Origin: Epiperipatus broadwayi
Lineage: Eukaryota > Onychophora > Udeonychophora > Euonychophora > Peripatidae
DNA length: 64,000 nt
Reading direction: 5' to 3'
NCBI GenBank assembly: GCA_028023455.1
Contig: JAQFVV010006313.1
Coordinates: 1,990,992 to 2,054,991, forward strand
The notes below the pieces were generated by a model. The model worked only from the letters and a program-made list of their open reading frames with translations. It searched no databases and was not told the DNA's origin. The translations under genes were made by a program, and so were the position numbers. Each line of letters starts with the position of its first letter. Within the stretch, counting starts at the first letter, position 1. Positions 22,952-34,289 of this stretch are shown piece by piece.

Positions 22952-23995
22952 ATGGACTTAGATGTCCAAAATCCAGCCATGATGTCTGTCAGCTCAGACA
23001 CGTTTAAAAGTTCTTATGCACAAGTTGCAAAATTACCATCAACGGTTATAAAAAAAAGTGAAAATAATACGCGATTGTTTTTCTCAAGAAAAACGCAGCT
23101 AGCGTCTAGATTTCACCGTTCTACAGCAGGAGATCTGATGAAACTAGATCTTACCCCAAAAACCATTGAAACCTATGTTAACACAATAAAAGAGCCTTGG
23201 TCTAATGATAGCCTTAATAAAATATCTGAAGTGTTTAACCAGACGATCCCTAGGGAACTCTTCAATTCATTTAAACGTTTTTTCACTGAATGCTCCGTTG
23301 TCATAGCAATTACAGATAGAAACTGTTCGCTATATAGATTCCCTAAGGAGCTTCTATTCGAAGAGATAAATAATAAAAAACTATGGAATTTGATAGTTCG
23401 CATGGGAGATCATCCGAATCCGCGTTATCTGGCTATTGAATTTGTAAACGAAGAAAGCAAAGAATTGTTCCAACAAGAAATGAAAACTCTGGGGCAATAC
23501 GCATTAGTTGTAGTCAATCCCAACAGAGAAAACTTTATTACTGGTTTAATTAAAAAAACTTACCTAGGTTACTCAGAAACAGATTTCATTAAACTTATGA
23601 AACCATTCGGGAAGGTGATAGATTTTCAGCCTTTACAGATTAAAAATACACCCATCCCAATATTTAGTAATAATTATAGATTTAAAGTAAAACTGGGAGA
23701 GAACATTAATCCCGAAAATATTCCAACACAAGTTGCAGATGAAGAAGTGACATTATTTCTAGTTATAAACGGTCTAAAACCGCAATGCTTTCATTGCAAA
23801 GAATGCGGTCATCTTATTAGTAACTGTCCGGCTTTATATTGTAATAATTGTAATATGAGTGCATCCCCCTTACATCAATGCCCAAAAGAAGACTTTCATT
23901 GTGATCAAGAAGTGACTGTAGATGAAGATGTGCAATCGACAGACCATAATATTGAGGAAAAAATGATATTAACATTAGCAATAGTGGAAATGTGA
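22952..23995 (+). CDS. LINE A ORF1, CCHC nucleic-acid-binding protein
   Basis: A 347-codon frame starting at an ATG after the 5' UTR encodes the ORF1 (Gag-like) protein of the LINE, expected to bind element RNA. A central region (about residues 75-270) is shared with LINE B ORF1, for example ITDRNCSLYRFPKELL, IPIFSNNYRFKVKL and NPENIPTQ. It is followed by a CCHC knuckle (CFHCKECGHLISNC, about residues 280-293) and a second Cys/His cluster (CNNCNMSASPLHQC). The frame stops at 23993-23995. A further basic segment continues in another frame at 23993-24291, so the true C-terminus was probably longer. Confidence 0.82.
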   Translation: MDLDVQNPAMMSVSSDTFKSSYAQVAKLPSTVIKKSENNTRLFFSRKTQLASRFHRSTAGDLMKLDLTPKTIETYVNTIKEPWSNDSLNKISEVFNQTIPRELFNSFKRFFTECSVVIAITDRNCSLYRFPKELLFEEINNKKLWNLIVRMGDHPNPRYLAIEFVNEESKELFQQEMKTLGQYALVVVNPNRENFITGLIKKTYLGYSETDFIKLMKPFGKVIDFQPLQIKNTPIPIFSNNYRFKVKLGENINPENIPTQVADEEVTLFLVINGLKPQCFHCKECGHLISNCPALYCNNCNMSASPLHQCPKEDFHCDQEVTVDEDVQSTDHNIEEKMILTLAIVEM

Positions 23996-24291
23996 TTCTA
24001 CATACTACAGGGTCCGATAGCATTGAAGTTTCCTCCTCTCCTAATCCGGAAATCTCACCCCCTCTTAATAAAACATCTCTCAAAATAATGGAATCTCTCA
24101 CAGTGTTGCCGCCCCTACAAATTCTAGAAACTCCTCAAATCACTAGAAAACCAGGTCGGCCACCTAAAAAAAAATCAGGTAATAATCCCAAGAAACTCAT
24201 GGCTCTAGAATGTGAAAGTAGTGATAATGATTCCCCTCCTCCAGTGTCTAGAAAAAAGCTAACATCACGCAAAGTTACAATGCCTCTCTAA
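23993..24291 (+). pseudogene. Frame-shifted C-terminal part of LINE A ORF1 with AT-hook-like motif
   Basis: Immediately after the ORF1 stop, the +1-shifted frame stays open for about 99 codons. It encodes a Ser/Pro-rich stretch and the basic motif RKPGRPPKKK, matching the AT-hook core (GRP flanked by basic residues). Most likely a one-base indel separated it from ORF1. A separate small protein is less likely because no ATG opens it. Confidence 0.55.
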
Positions 24292-24568
24292 TTGCCACAT
24301 ACTCATCAGAAAATAGTCCAATGGAAGAGGAAACTGATAGTATTACAAACATAAATAAAGTTTCACTTGAAAACCCATTCACAGACAGGAAAATGAGATC
24401 CAATGATATTTCTCTCAAATCTACAGACAATAATTGAACAATGCATATTTATTGATCCATTAAAATATACTACAGATTCCCTTATTAAAATATTTAACTT
24501 TATTTTAGAATAAAACTTTCCTATGCTAGGCTTAGATTCTGATATATACGCGCACACACATACAAATA

Positions 24569-27500
24569 ATGGATTTTAAAATAGGAGTTTTTAATGTTAG
24601 AGGGTTAAACTCCCCACAAAAAAATGACCTCCTCGCTAAATGGTACAACATTGTTAAACCGCAGATAATGGGCATTATCGAAACAAAAATCTACAGTGGC
24701 TCATTAATCAACCCTACAGACAAGCTAAATTCCAAGGGCTTTACAGCCTTCTCAAACACATCTGACACTCCATCAGCGGGTACAGGCATCATCATTGATA
24801 AAGCCTGCCCATTTAGTTCTTTCAAAATCCTACATATTGATGCACACTTGCTGATAATTACATTCACTCATAAAGCCATTACCTTAAACATAGCAATTGT
24901 TTATATTCCCCCAGGTCCCACTATTATAAATAGAATTATACAAACACTTAACTCTAGGTTCATAAATGCTATGTATCCGACGATTATTTTGGGAGATTTC
25001 AACATGACATTTCAGACCTTCACTGGCAAATGGTTACATCAGCTGTCCTTTCTGATGATGAGTGGAAGAGGCTTTCTGCCGGAGAAGGCCGTGTCATTTA
25101 ACAATGGTAGACATTCATCACTTATAGATCTGGTTTTCTATTCGCCATCATTACATAACATGATATGCATTCAATTAAAGAATTCCTTCCTCTCTGATCA
25201 TGCAGCTGTTTTAGTGTCACTGGAAATTAATTTTGATAATAGAACAACAATTAATACAGGAAAAACCATCAGAGTTCTACTACCATCACGCACACCAGAG
25301 TATCTTTTTTCAGAAGTATACATATATCTACACAAGTTGAAGAATATTACAATGGATCCAGTCCAATCATGGTGTGCTTTTACTAACCTGCTTTCATTTA
25401 ATACTGATCATCTTACCAGGACAACAACATCCCCAACAAAACTATTAAAGCTTATGGATGATACCTATAAAAAAATTATTGGCACTTCTCAATCAAATCT
25501 CAATCGTCCCTGACTGATGGCATTAAAGAAGACATATCAAGAGTTAACAAACCAGCTTAAAGAATATATCTCCATTAAAAAGAAAAGGTTATATTTAAAT
25601 AAGCCACACATGTATACCAGAAATTTCATTAGATGGGCGCTAGGCCACCCCTCCCAGGTGCGAGTTCCAGCAGCTATTAAAGTTCAAACTGAAATTGTCT
25701 ATGGAGATTTTATGTTGGAGCGGCTTTACATATTGTATAGAGAAAAATTCCAGAGGGTATCCTCTCCAAGTCTAATGGCCTTTTCACAAGATAGATCAGA
25801 AAATGAATTTAAAATTTCTTTAAAAGATTTCATTAAAAAAATAGAAGCGATGCCAGATTCATGTCATCCTGGCATAGATGGAATTCCCAAGTTTGTATAC
25901 AAACATATTGATAAAATCGCTGCACAATATATGCTTAACCTAGTCTCCTACCTCACTAAAGGCATCTATAAAATACAGGGCTTAAATCAAATTATGCTTG
26001 TGCCATTTATGAAAAAGAAACAATTAATCTCAATCACCACTAACCTACGTCCAATTTCAATGTGCTCTCTTGGCATAAAGATAATAGAATCAGTGATAAA
26101 AGATAAAATAGAGCCATTCATTTTGCCAAACCTATCAAAAATGCAATTTGCCAAAAAAGAATCCTCAACAGGACAGGCAGCCTTTCTATTCAAGTCAACT
26201 ATAGAAACTGTTAGAGATAATAAACAGTCCAGTTGTTATTCAACTAGATATTGACGCTGCTTTTGACATGGTTTCCATCAGTACTCTTCTTAAAACTCTG
26301 CAAAAATACTCAGTTCTGAACGCATATCTAAACTTGCTTGCTAACTTGCTTTTAAACTGTGAGATTTATGTTTCCTTAAATGGGAAAACTTCACCACCAA
26401 TAGTGCCACATCAGTCCATTCCTCAGGGCTCACCTCTCAGTGCCTTACTGTTCACTGCCTATATCAACCATCTTATAAAAATAATAGAAAATGAATTTTC
26501 AGGAATCTACGTGCCCACCATCAATGACAACATCTCATGTGTCGCATATATGGATGATATAGCAATATTTCTATCATCTCAAAAACAAATTCCCAAACTT
26601 CTTAAGATACTTAATAATTTTACAAAAGAATACAAGCTAACATTCAATATGGAGAAATCGTGTGCATGGCAGATCTTCACCGGTAATAGCATTAATAAAG
26701 TTTTCAAAGGTAGACCAAGCGCATTTCTTGGGTTCAACTTTTATTTGTGACATTCACCTATGAGATCGCTCATACAGAAAAATTTGATAGAGAAAGTGGA
26801 AAAGACTGTCAATTCACTTTCCAAAGCCTACCTCTCTCTATATACAAAAATGGCCTTGCTTAACATGCTAGTGATTACAAAAATCTCTTATTTTACTCCA
26901 ACAATCATTTATACCAAGGCATTTACAAATACAATAGACTCCTTATGCAGAAAATTATTCTGGGGAAAAAAGATTATTTCAATATCAATAAAACGCCCAA
27001 GAAAACCCCTTTCACAAAATGGCATTGGCCTTCACTCAATACATGTCTTCAGGATACAAAAAACATTGAACATAATATCTACATGTGCACAAAAATTCCC
27101 ATATTTAGAAATTGCTGCCAAGATTACCCCTACAGATAGACCACCTCCTCTCCAAAGATATCTGAACACACTACTTACACCATTATTAACAATTCACACT
27201 CTTAATTTTAAACCACCACAAGCTAAATATAAATATTGGGAAGTTTATCAACTTCTACATCCAAATCAAGATGATGTACAAACTCCACTTCATATTAATA
27301 ATAAACAATTATGTCGCAAATTCAAACTATGGTCATTTGAACCAAAATATTTTGACTTTCTCCTAAAGATAAATCTAGACTCGCTACCTACACAACACTT
27401 TTTGAAATATCAAAGAAACTATAAAGATATAGATGATATATGTAATCTTTGCCATAGGGACTCGGAGACACAAAACCACCTTTTTTTCTCATGCTCAAGT

Positions 27501-27785
27501 CTAGAAAACATTCATGAAATTATTAGCACTTCACTCAAGGGTAAAAAAATCAATATGAAAACCCTTTTTGACTCTTTTAAAAGGGGTATCTTTGCTGAAA
27601 TAAGAATCTGCACATTTTTACTCGATGCCTTATGGTGTACAAGGTGTAATTTCATATACAATTATAATCCCAGAAGACATCCAAACATGTTCAGAAATAA
27701 GCTGCAAACCATACGTGAAAGAGACATGAAGAATACAGATCAATCTAAGTACATTGACACCTGGAATATACAAGAACTTATATAA
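24569..27785 (+). pseudogene. LINE A ORF2: APE endonuclease, reverse transcriptase, zinc knuckle (broken)
   Basis: About 1,070 codons encode the enzyme that nicks DNA and reverse-transcribes element RNA. The APE-like endonuclease starts at residue 1 (FKIGVFNVRGLN, GIIETKI, ILGDFNMTF) and ends in SDHAAVLVSLE near 25197-25226. The RT begins about 25850 (GIDGIPKFVYK, LRPISMCSLGIK) with motif A QLDIDAAFDMVS (about 26239-26274), motif B IPQGSPLSALLF and motif C AYMDD (26544-26558). The C-terminal knuckle is CNLCHRDSETQNHLFFSC (about 27440-27495). Lesions: an in-frame TGA at 25511-25513, a frameshift near 26225-26245 between DNKQ and motif A, and an in-frame TGA at 26748-26750. Catalytic motifs are otherwise preserved, so inactivation is fairly recent. 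Confidence 0.88.
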
Positions 27786-28107
27786 AAGTACTAACAAAGA
27801 AAAAAAAACTATATCTAACATGGATCCTTGTGCCAGTTTTAAAGCCAACTGACACAAACTAGATGCATTCCTGCTTTAATTTAATTGAAGTATATCTAAT
27901 TGAATATTATCATATGATTGAGTGATCATCATTGATTTTGTTGAACTTTTTTTTTTCTTAGAAACTTCTAGTTTAATAACGCATACAGTTACTGATCAAA
28001 TCATTGTACATATGCAGTTTTATGAAACTAATTTATATGTAAGAACTATGTGTCAAATGTAACTTGTATAACCTTTTAGAATACTAATAAAGTTTATCCT
28101 TTGAAAC

Positions 28108-28108
<1 letters not shown>

Positions 28109-28168
<60 letters not shown>

Positions 28169-28175
28169 CAACAAC

Positions 28176-28227
<52 letters not shown>
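28109..28227. repeat. (AAT)n tail of LINE A, interrupted by (AAC)n
   Basis: About 40 trinucleotide units, mostly AAT, with a short aacaacaacaac interruption near 28163-28175. It is both the 3' tail of LINE A and the 5' border of LINE B. Confidence 0.95.
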
Positions 28228-29820
28228 TAGAATGCGCATGCGCGTGTATGCCTAAGTCATCAAGAATGAAGGTTTTATTAATAATCTTTTTTTCCCCATA
28301 TTCTAATCGTTTTCACACTTAAAAACTGTGATATATATCTGTGATAGATAAAGACAGTGATGGCTGATTACTGAACAGTCGTTTTCTAGCAAAAAGTAAG
28401 TAATACGGTCGTTCATAACAAAAAATAAATTCTAAGGTCATAAACAAGCATGGCATCGCGTCAAGAAGCAAACAACATAAATTGCGTTCAAACAGCGATA
28501 AAATGAAAACTGCGACTATCGCAAAAACATATGCAAACGTAACAAAAATAAACCAGCAGCTTCACAGCATTGAAAAAAGTCCAGCATTAACACTGACAGC
28601 AAGATTTAGGAAGGTAAATCAAGCCGACAAAAATAATTTAAACCTCATGGAAAACAATAATGAAGAGCCCTCCCCAACGATATGGAATCAAGATGAACTG
28701 CAAGAAATAAACGTTAATTTCAACAGCACCATCCCAAAAAAATTATTTGCAACTTTCCAAAAAATTTTTTCACCGAGATCATTAGTGTTAGCTGTCACTG
28801 ATAGGAATTTAACACTCTATAAATTCCCCAGAGAGCTTCTTTACTAGGAGCTGACAGCAACAGCATTGTGGGATACAGTCTCTAGTATTGGAGAGCATCC
28901 AAACTCGCGATACGTTGCAATTCAGTTTTTCGATGAACATCAGCGTGCAAGATTTTAAACTAAAGTAAAAACTTTGGGAAGCTACGCACTAATAATAGTC
29001 AATCAAAGCTTGCAAAACTATTGTAACGGAATAATTAAAAACACTTACTTCGGATATACCATTCAGGATTTTCAAAAATTAATACAGTCATTTGGCAAAG
29101 CTATTTATATAAAACAAATCTACTTATCTGACACCCCCATACCGGTTTTCAGCAACAACTTTCATTTCAAAATAAAGCTGAATGACAATGTAAACCCGGA
29201 GGATATTCCAACACAAATAATTGACCAGAATGCAATACTGACTATTCACATAAAAGGATTAAGGCCGAGATGTTTTGCGTGCGGTGAAACCGGACACTTA
29301 GCAATCGATTGCAACACCAAAATCAACCAGAAAAACCAACCGAGCTCTGAAGATCAACCAACAGAAGCTCACCAACTGGAATCAAACAGTACAAAACAGA
29401 TAATGAAAACAACTAATAAACAAGAAAAAATTAATAAAAAACCCACAGATCAACAGCAATTGAATAATAAAAAAACTGCACACACGTTGCTAGCACCTGA
29501 AATTCTGGATTTATCAACAAAATCAACCAATAGAATTCAAACCCCCACTGATAAAAAAACAGAAAGTCAACAACCTCAAGAGGCTCCAATGGAAAAAATA
29601 GCGCACAATCTAAGTCAACCTACCAAAGATACTGATGAAAAAGAGATAATAAAAGAACAAATAAACTCACACAGTAATAGTGATCAAGAAAAAATATATA
29701 TAACACACCAAACACCCAATATTAAAAATAATACAACAATGGAAATTATGGAAGCTATCACCCCAAATATGCCTAAACATATATATATATCTGTGAGGAA
29801 AATTCCAGTATAAACTATGG
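28228..29820 (+). pseudogene. LINE B: 5' UTR and ORF1 only, related to LINE A
   Basis: Directly after the (AAT)n tract comes a GC-richer leader (gaatgcgcatgcgcgtgtat), then an ORF1 homologue whose clear coding starts by about 28503. It has two in-frame stops (TAG near 28845, TAA near 28957) and ends at 29813. It shares with LINE A ORF1 the order TDRN.TLYKFPREL, GEHPNSRYVAIQF, TPIPVFSNNFHFKIKL, NPEDIPTQ and one CCHC knuckle CFACGETGHLAIDC. The C-terminal third is Gln/Asn/Lys-rich, without the AT-hook-like motif of A. No ORF2 follows, so the copy lacks its 3' half, which is the opposite of the usual LINE truncation. Confidence 0.8.
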
Positions 29821-30258
29821 AATATCACAATAAGATACAAAAAGAATTTCTGTAGAGAAATATTTAACATATTTATATAGATATGCACTTAAGTGATAAG
29901 AATTATTTTTGAAAAGTCTGTTTTGTTTCTTCTTTTAAATTGAGTTAGAAGCAGTTAAGCATTTATCACAAAGCTTGTTGAGCAATTGGCAATGCTCATT
30001 GTTTATATCTTACAAGCTTAAAAGAATGGGGTCATGTGATCTATGACTCTATTTTTTATTTGATTATTTATAGCTTAAATTGTAGTTTAATTATCATAAC
30101 ATAATTTTTAATTTTGTTAAAGAACATGAAAAAACAATTTGCTCCTTCTTCTTACAGAATTTAAAATTTAGTTTGGATTGAAAATGTGTGTTTTTTTTAA
30201 ATATGTCTCCTTTCAAATGTATAGATGAGTATATACATTTAAAAAAAAATCTAAAAAG
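29821..30258. other. AT-rich spacer
   Basis: No LINE ORF2, poly(A) or other element seen after LINE B ORF1. Confidence 0.4.
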
Positions 30259-30363
30259 TATTGTTAGCCGGGAGGTCATCGTAGCCACCTTGCAAGCAAG
30301 TAGTTGGTTGCAGATGGTTGTGGGTTCGCATCCCGGCCGATGCTAAGACATCTGAAAAAAAAA
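30259..30363 (+). mobile_element. tRNA-derived SINE, second subfamily
   Basis: Starts ttgttagccgggaggtcatc, has a tRNA-like box B region (gggttcgcatcccgg) and ends ccgatgctaagacat plus an A-run. Compared with the 14694 and 54513 copies it carries an extra segment (tagttggttgcagatgg) before the T-arm. A close sister is on the minus strand at 48860-48960. Confidence 0.75.
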
Positions 30364-30673
30364 GTATTATTGAATATGCTTTGGTCCAGTCAAGATAACA
30401 GTGTTAATTTTAAATGTTTGTAATTTCTTTGTCTTCAGTTCAAATTTGTGGGAAAAACTGAGAAAACTACATATGCATGAATTATGCCATTTTTTTCATT
30501 TTTTTTCTCTTTTAAGAAATACATGCCATGTTTTTCTCTAACAAGAATTGACTTTCTTATGAATTTCTATTTAAATAATTTCATTTATTTTTTCCCCTCA
30601 CTTTATTAGATTGTATGGAAAAAACACAATGTTAATTTTTTAAACTAAAAAAAATGTATTGACAATTTTCCAG
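30364..30673. other. AT-rich spacer ending in an acceptor-like site
   Basis: No feature except the ttttccag at its end that precedes the exon-like segment. Confidence 0.3.
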
Positions 30674-30889
30674 TGTATAGGTCTTTAGACTCCAAAGATA
30701 GTTTATCATCCAGTAGTTCAAATGAATCATCTAATCCTAATTTATCCTCAGAAGGGAAAAAAGCTGCTTTCAGCAAAAAGGCAAAGAAAGTTAGACAATA
30801 TGTACCTTCTGAAGTTAGTAGATCATGATCTTCATCCCAATAACTTTGGAATATTTCACCTGACATAATGGAATAAGAAATGAATATAG
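30674..30889 (+). other. Exon-like (or pseudo-exon) segment
   Basis: After TTTTCCAG the frame reads YRSLDSKDSLSSSSSNESSN, then an SEGKKAAFSKKAKKV stretch and RQYVPSEVSRS, ending at TGA (30826-30828). The composition (serine-rich, then lysine-rich) looks coding. Past the stop the same frame goes on with SSSQ and LWNISPDIME, interrupted by TAA codons at 30841 and near 30874, up to a GTAATT donor-like site at 30890. This suggests either a genuine terminal exon or a decayed one. The opposite strand is also open (30645-30866), so strand is not certain. I do not recognise the protein. Confidence 0.3.
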
Positions 30890-31502
30890 GTAATTTACGA
30901 TGACTTCAGGTTTAAAGTTTCTCATTATATATTGTACCAGTCAGAATTGTATGTTCGTCTAACAAGAACTAGCATCTAAGCAAAAGTACCTAGAGTTCAA
31001 TCATATGTGAGATACACAGGTCAGGAATACTCATGAACTCCGCCCTATTGCCCATTCCCCAAATCTATAACATTACGAACAACACTTCTGACAATAGCAA
31101 ATGAAATTTCTAACAATTCCTGTCCCAGAGCATCAGCAGAAAGACAAGAGATCTCAGGATTGACTAAAGGATGACGCAATATAATCACAGATGTGTATGC
31201 ATGAATGAATGCAATATCCAAAGAATAAATTATTAACGATGAATTTATTTATAACAATATTAATAATGTGGTTAAATTTGTATGTAAGCAATTGGATATA
31301 AAGGATTAAATACGTCATAAATCTAATTACACATAATAAATACTCTATCTGGGTTTCACATAATATTTACTTCTGCATTCCATATTGACCTTAGCAACAT
31401 AACTTAAGGATTGATAGATATGCAAATACCAAATACCCATATTAATGAAAACAGTAATTAATCAAAATGATGCAGCTTAATATGCTAATTAAGATATCAT
31501 AT
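30890..31502. other. AT-rich spacer
   Basis: Nothing recognised on either strand. Confidence 0.35.
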
Positions 31503-31640
31503 TTACGGGGCTTCTATCATGAACGCTATAATAACTTAAATAACAAATAATCTAATGGATTTCAATAATTATACATGGGGCTTCTATTACTAACACTATG
31601 ACATTTAAATAACAAATAATATAACAAATTTCAATAATTA
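31503..31640 (+). repeat. ~70-bp tandem duplication
   Basis: Two tandem copies sharing ggggcttctat, taacaaataat and atttcaataattata. A weaker third half-copy may follow to about 31700. Confidence 0.75.
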
Positions 31641-34289
31641 TAATTAGGTTTTTATCGCAATTACATTGATTGCAGATTAATTATATTTGAAATTATAAAA
31701 TGTATTCAAATCTAAGATTTACATTTGAGCAGGGAAAGAGCATAGTTATCTTTACATTTGGTCACATGATTTGACCTTTTATAAGATTTATAAGGAATTA
31801 GTTCTCAACGCATTTTAAGGCTGTTTAATGAGAGGGCAGACATCTCAAATATGCTTTAACACGTGATCAAGCTAGCTAAATTTATATGATAAAATACAAG
31901 CTTGGGATGGCTTAAGAAATCGTAGCATTATGACTTACAGATAAATAAAGTGTACGAGGAGATATAAATGATAGTGTGCGGACTGAATGATAACATCAAG
32001 AGGGACGAGAAGCTTCATCAACTTTATAACGAAAATATGTGAGCTCATCTGTGTTTGTGACAGATGGCATTCAAAGACGTGGTTGGCAAGATACTATGGT
32101 TTCATGGATTCCGAATGTTAACCCATAATAGAGCCTACTGCAATCAAATACAACCTTTGGAGTCAGGGCCTCCACACTCTGCTGAGAAATGTGCTTTAAA
32201 TATTCTGGTAACGAAGGAAAGTCTGACAAAGCAACATTTAGATTTATGAACATTATCATCGATATGCAATGCAGAGGCTTTCAGATCTGTATTAACACTG
32301 ATTTATTATGGCCTTAGAGATTGAGTAAGCCTAGCATAATGAAATGATAAGATATAAGCAATCCCAAAAGGCACACAATTTGCCTAAAAGATTATTTAGA
32401 ATATCAATAATAAAAATGAAAATTAGGATTCCCTTCGTTAAACACATATCAATACCCTTAAAAAAATATTTAATTAACTTATCATTAGATGGTGGGCTAA
32501 TTATATACTGAATCATCAGCTAAAGGTAAGGAGACAGACTTTAACTTATTCAATACTAAATTTACTTAATACTAAATCAATAGCGTGAAATAATAGTAAA
32601 TGATATCTTTGAAATGATAATGGATAGCATGATGTAAATTGATAAAAACAATTTAGGAATATTTTTCAACCGGGCGAACTTTTATAATTTAGTAAGAAAG
32701 CTTATGTTTACGATTTAAAAAAAATTCCAAAATGGTGGAATGATAAAATGAGATAAGATTGGTTTGCCAGTTGAATTATTAGCATATTAAAATAGGTATG
32801 ATTAACATAAAATCAAATAAAAGTACCACATTCAAAAATAATAAAACAGTAAGAGTGAAAACCCAGCAATCGAGTTTAGAAAATCAAATAACAAAATTTG
32901 TAGATTAATGCTAAAAGAAAGTCATTGTTTAAGCAGTTAAAAATCGGCTCGGCATTACCGATTGAGAAAATAAGCAGATTACATTTTTAATGAGCAAAAA
33001 GACTACAAAATGGAAATATTACAAAGATATAATTTAAACGAAATAACTTTACATACTTGGAGGTTGAATTTTACAGTTTAAGAATATAAAAAAAATTTAG
33101 ATGAAGGTTTTAGAGTTCATATGGCGGCGGGGAAATTACCTTTCTGTTTGATGATTTGATGGCCATGTACGCACATGTTGTTTTGGAGAAATACAGTCAA
33201 TTTGGCATAATTTTGGGAAAATAGTGGCTAACAACCTTTCCTAGTGTATTTGAGAGTTCATTTTGGCACTATTCATGAGGCAATTGCTTACGAGTACATT
33301 AGCATGGATCTGATCTTAGAAAGATCGGGGAAGCAAACTTTCTTTCTACTCACTATTCATGTTGAAATTTTGAGTGACGTAGATTCATTCTACCACCTCT
33401 TTTAGAAATCAAATGCAGATCTCCTTTAGCTGGAAAGTGCGGCTGTATTTATATCCATTTTGGCTGCCTCTGGTAATCCCCGGATGTCTGCTAACGGTCA
33501 ACTGTGATACCTCTAATTTTAAAATATGAACGAGATAAAATTCGAGAGAGCCGGTTTTAGTCTATTTTGTGCTGAAAATAAACCTGCAGGATAAATGTTA
33601 AATAACGTGATTTTTTAAAAATAAACCTATGTCAAATAAAAAAACTCTTCTTAAATTAAAATAAGGCAAACCTTTTGTTTGCTAATTTTTACGTTACTCT
33701 CTCGAACCTCCTCTCAAACAAAAATACACAAATAAAAATATATATATAATCTAAACGCATTTAATAACATTATTATAATGTTTATCTGTTACACATACAC
33801 ACATGAATGATTGTTTACCATGATAGAAATTTATACGTTTTATAACTAAATTGATGTTATTAACTGAGAATAAAGCTTAACTACAAAAGGTAAACAACCA
33901 CGTATATCTGTATACCTGCACTCCTTAGTGATTTATTATTACACAACTAAGTTCGAACCCCTGTTTGAAGGTTTCAAACATCACTAGACAGTGAAGCAAA
34001 ATATGTGCAACAGATTTGACTGCTTCAATATGAATATTCAATTTTAGATTTTTAAAATTTACTTTTTAATGTATGCTAAAATAATAGATGAAACTAATAA
34101 GTATATTACTAAAAGAAAAAAAAAGCGTAATTGAGAAAATGTGTCAGGTCATGAATTATCTGTGTTTTTGAAACAGTATTGAAAATTTTATGCAAAGCAC
34201 ATTTAAGATTCTGATTCAAGTTTAAGGCAGCCTTTATTTTGCAGTGATGATGGTTCTTAAAAGGTTTAGTAACATTAACATGTCTGTAT
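31641..34289. other. Unannotated region with a GC-rich spot at 33119-33140
   Basis: No coding similarity. An overlapping pair of short open frames at 32064-32259 has no recognisable motif. At 33120 ATGGCGGCGGGG resembles a YY1-type site or translation start, but the frame is only 12 codons. 33420-33720 is mildly GC-richer, with no pairable repeat. Confidence 0.3.

Larger units (their letters stand above)
22745..28227 (+). mobile_element. LINE A: near full-length Tx1/L1-like non-LTR retrotransposon
   Basis: The element runs from an (AAT)6 tract (22745-22762) through a 5' untranslated region, ORF1 with CCHC zinc knuckle (22952-24291, one shift), ORF2 (24569-27785) and a 3' region with AATAAAG (about 28085) to a 119-bp (AAT)n tail (28109-28227). 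An APE-type endonuclease, a CCHC ORF1 and a C-terminal zf-RVT-type knuckle fit the Tx1/L1 group. The clade call is inferred. No flanking target duplication was identified, because both ends sit in or next to AAT repeats. Confidence 0.85.

Noticed and set aside
23173-24101. Minus-strand frames within LINE A ORF1
   Set aside because: Shadows of the ORF1 coding sequence with no motif of their own.
28101-28322. Poly-asparagine open frame
   Set aside because: It is only the translation of the (AAT)n tract and its flank.
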